DNA of 6,091 bases from NCBI GenBank assembly GCA_017458805.1, contig JAFTAC010000361.1, positions 1-6,091 on the forward strand. The letters are read 5' to 3'. Positions 5,018 through 6,091 of this stretch are shown one piece after another. Source of the DNA: Victivallales bacterium. GTDB taxonomy: Bacteria; Verrucomicrobiota; Lentisphaeria; Oligosphaerales; Oligosphaeraceae. The notes under the pieces are model-generated. The model saw only the letters and a program-made list of their open reading frames with translations. It was not told where the DNA came from and made no database searches. The position numbers and the translations under genes were made by a program. Each line of letters begins with the position of its first letter. Within the stretch, counting starts at the first letter, position 1.

Positions 5018-6058
5018 TCAGATTCCGAGGCAGTGCCTGAAGAATCGTTTCCAGCCTTCGCAGAGGCGGCTTTTGCCGCCTGGCATTCGGTTTCTGGGGC
5101 AGTCGGCAGCGCAGAGATGCAGGTATGGGCACTCTTTGCATTCTGAAGGTGGCTGTTTGCGCTTCGCGAACTCTTGCGAGAGTTTCTGCGTGAAAACAGA
5201 GGGCAGGGGAGTTTCGCCTACTTTTCCCAGCCGCCAGGCGGGCAGGACATGGAAATCGCAGGGGAAGATGCTGCCGTCGTGTTCGATGACCAGGTACTGG
5301 TTGCAGGCGGATGACATGGCGCAGCAGTCGGCCCTGCCAGTCTCCAGCTTGTTCATGATGCTGTCGAAGAGGCGTATGGAGACGCGCCCTTGGTCGTGCG
5401 TGAACCACTCGTCGAAGATGGCGATGAGGAAATCGCCCCATTGGTGCGCGGAGACGGCAAGTTCCCCCGTGGACTCCTCTATATATTGATGGTATTGTAT
5501 GCCGAGGTCGTCGCGCAGATGGCGATAGATTTCGAGGGGGTGGTCTGCACTGTGGCTGTTGACGACCGTGAGGGCGTTGAAGGGGATACCGTGCCGCTGG
5601 AGCATCTTGACGCCTGCCACCGCCTCCTTGTAGCTCCCCCTGCCAGTTGCGTCGTGGCGGAATTGGCTGTGGATGGCGGGTGGTCCGTCAAGGGAGACTC
5701 CTACGAGAAAGCGGTATTCGGCCAGGAACTCGCCCCATTCGTCGGTGAGGAGTGTTCCGTTGGTCTGGAGGGCGTTGGAGACATTGACGCCTGCCCCTCC
5801 GAAACGCTTCATGCACTCCACGGCCTTGTGGTAGAAATCAAGGCCTGCCAGGGTGGGTTCTCCACCTTGCCAGCAGAAAAGGTGGTTTTCCATGGGGATG
5901 GCGAGGAACTCCGCGCACAGCTGTTCCAGCAGGGGAGCGGGCATGAGGTGCCTGCCGTGGCCGAAGAGTTCGGTCTTGCCAGTGTAGAAGCAGTAGTCGC
6001 ACCTGAGGTTGCAGTCGCAGGAGACAGGCTTGATGAGCAGGGAGAAAGGGTGGGGCAT
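5018..6058 (-). CDS. Anaerobic sulfatase-maturating enzyme (radical SAM, SPASM domain)
   Basis: 346 residues, complete. The radical SAM cluster motif is C16-NLR-C20-DY-C23. It is followed by WQGGEP (63-68), QTNGTLL (98-104) and SLDGP (122-126), typical of this family. The C-terminal SPASM region has the full set for two more 4Fe-4S clusters: C246, C252, C267 and C320 for one, C307, C310, C316 and C333 for the other. The spacing agrees with the characterised clostridial enzyme. D268 in FPCDFH is the counterpart of that enzyme's proposed general base. The enzyme oxidises a Cys or Ser in the C/S-x-P-x-R motif of sulfatases to formylglycine, activating them before export. It is oxygen-sensitive and cytoplasmic. 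No sulfatase gene is in the window, so the substrates are elsewhere, perhaps to the right. The ATG (6056-6058) is the only standard start after the in-frame stop at the window edge; its Shine-Dalgarno is weak (GGAA, five bases upstream). Confidence 0.93.
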   Translation of the reverse strand: MPHPFSLLIKPVSCDCNLRCDYCFYTGKTELFGHGRHLMPAPLLEQLCAEFLAIPMENHLFCWQGGEPTLAGLDFYHKAVECMKRFGGAGVNVSNALQTNGTLLTDEWGEFLAEYRFLVGVSLDGPPAIHSQFRHDATGRGSYKEAVAGVKMLQRHGIPFNALTVVNSHSADHPLEIYRHLRDDLGIQYHQYIEESTGELAVSAHQWGDFLIAIFDEWFTHDQGRVSIRLFDSIMNKLETGRADCCAMSSACNQYLVIEHDGSIFPCDFHVLPAWRLGKVGETPLPSVFTQKLSQEFAKRKQPPSECKECPYLHLCAADCPRNRMPGGKSRLCEGWKRFFRHCLGI

Positions 6059-6070
6059 GGGGATTCCAGC

Positions 6071-6091
6071 AGAATTAGCAATTAGGAATTA
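6071..6091 (-). repeat. Three TAATT heptads upstream of the maturase gene
   Basis: On the minus strand TAATTCC, TAATTGC and TAATTCT follow one another in register, 13 to 33 bases before the maturase ATG. They continue to the window edge, so the full extent is unseen. They may be part of an AT-rich promoter or leader. Confidence 0.35.

Noticed and set aside
5390..6085. Plus-strand open frame of 231 codons opposite the sulfatase maturase
   Set aside because: Acidic Val/Glu-rich shadow of a gene whose motifs are unambiguous on the other strand.
1..6091. CRISPR array, tRNA, rRNA, transposase, toxin-antitoxin or other defence genes
   Set aside because: No periodic repeats, cloverleaf folds, terminal inverted repeats or matching proteins were seen on either strand.

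Overview
The window carries four complete genes and one truncated gene, all on the minus strand. They read from right to left as anaerobic sulfatase maturase, reverse-type rubrerythrin, small secreted protein, outer-membrane beta-barrel protein, membrane-anchored glycosyltransferase, and the first 49 codons of a probable MurJ/Wzx-type flippase. Long open frames on the plus strand are antisense shadows.

The host looks like a strictly anaerobic, Gram-negative (diderm) bacterium. The barrel protein ends in Phe after aromatic-alternating strands, which points to an outer membrane. The oxygen-sensitive sulfatase maturase and the peroxide-reducing rubrerythrin point to anaerobic life. A sulfatase-using anaerobe of the Planctomycetota-Verrucomicrobiota-Lentisphaerota group (for example a gut Victivallales or Kiritimatiellales member) fits best. 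This is inference from gene types; no phylogenetic marker is present.

Layout: (a) 5018-6058, radical SAM/SPASM sulfatase maturase with all eleven cluster cysteines; (b) 4336-4881, rubredoxin-first rubrerythrin, closed by two tandem GC-rich hairpins at 4262-4319; (c) 3913-4335, a 423-base gap with no convincing gene, holding a good sigma70-like promoter (3973-4001) and several short repeats; (d) 2177-3912, a secreted 143-residue protein and a 408-residue beta-barrel, probably co-transcribed from that promoter and ended by tandem hairpins plus a T-run (2088-2161); (e) 1-2046, a glycosyltransferase family 4 enzyme with an unusual N-terminal extracytoplasmic domain, then the flippase-like gene 41 bases downstream.

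Together, regions d and e look like one edge of a surface- or exopolysaccharide locus: a sugar transferase at the inner membrane, a lipid-linked glycan flippase, and an outer-membrane barrel with a secreted partner. Regions a and b are two anaerobe functions, sulfatase activation and peroxide detoxification, with no visible link to the polysaccharide genes beyond adjacency. No RNA gene, insertion sequence, CRISPR array or complete defence system was seen.
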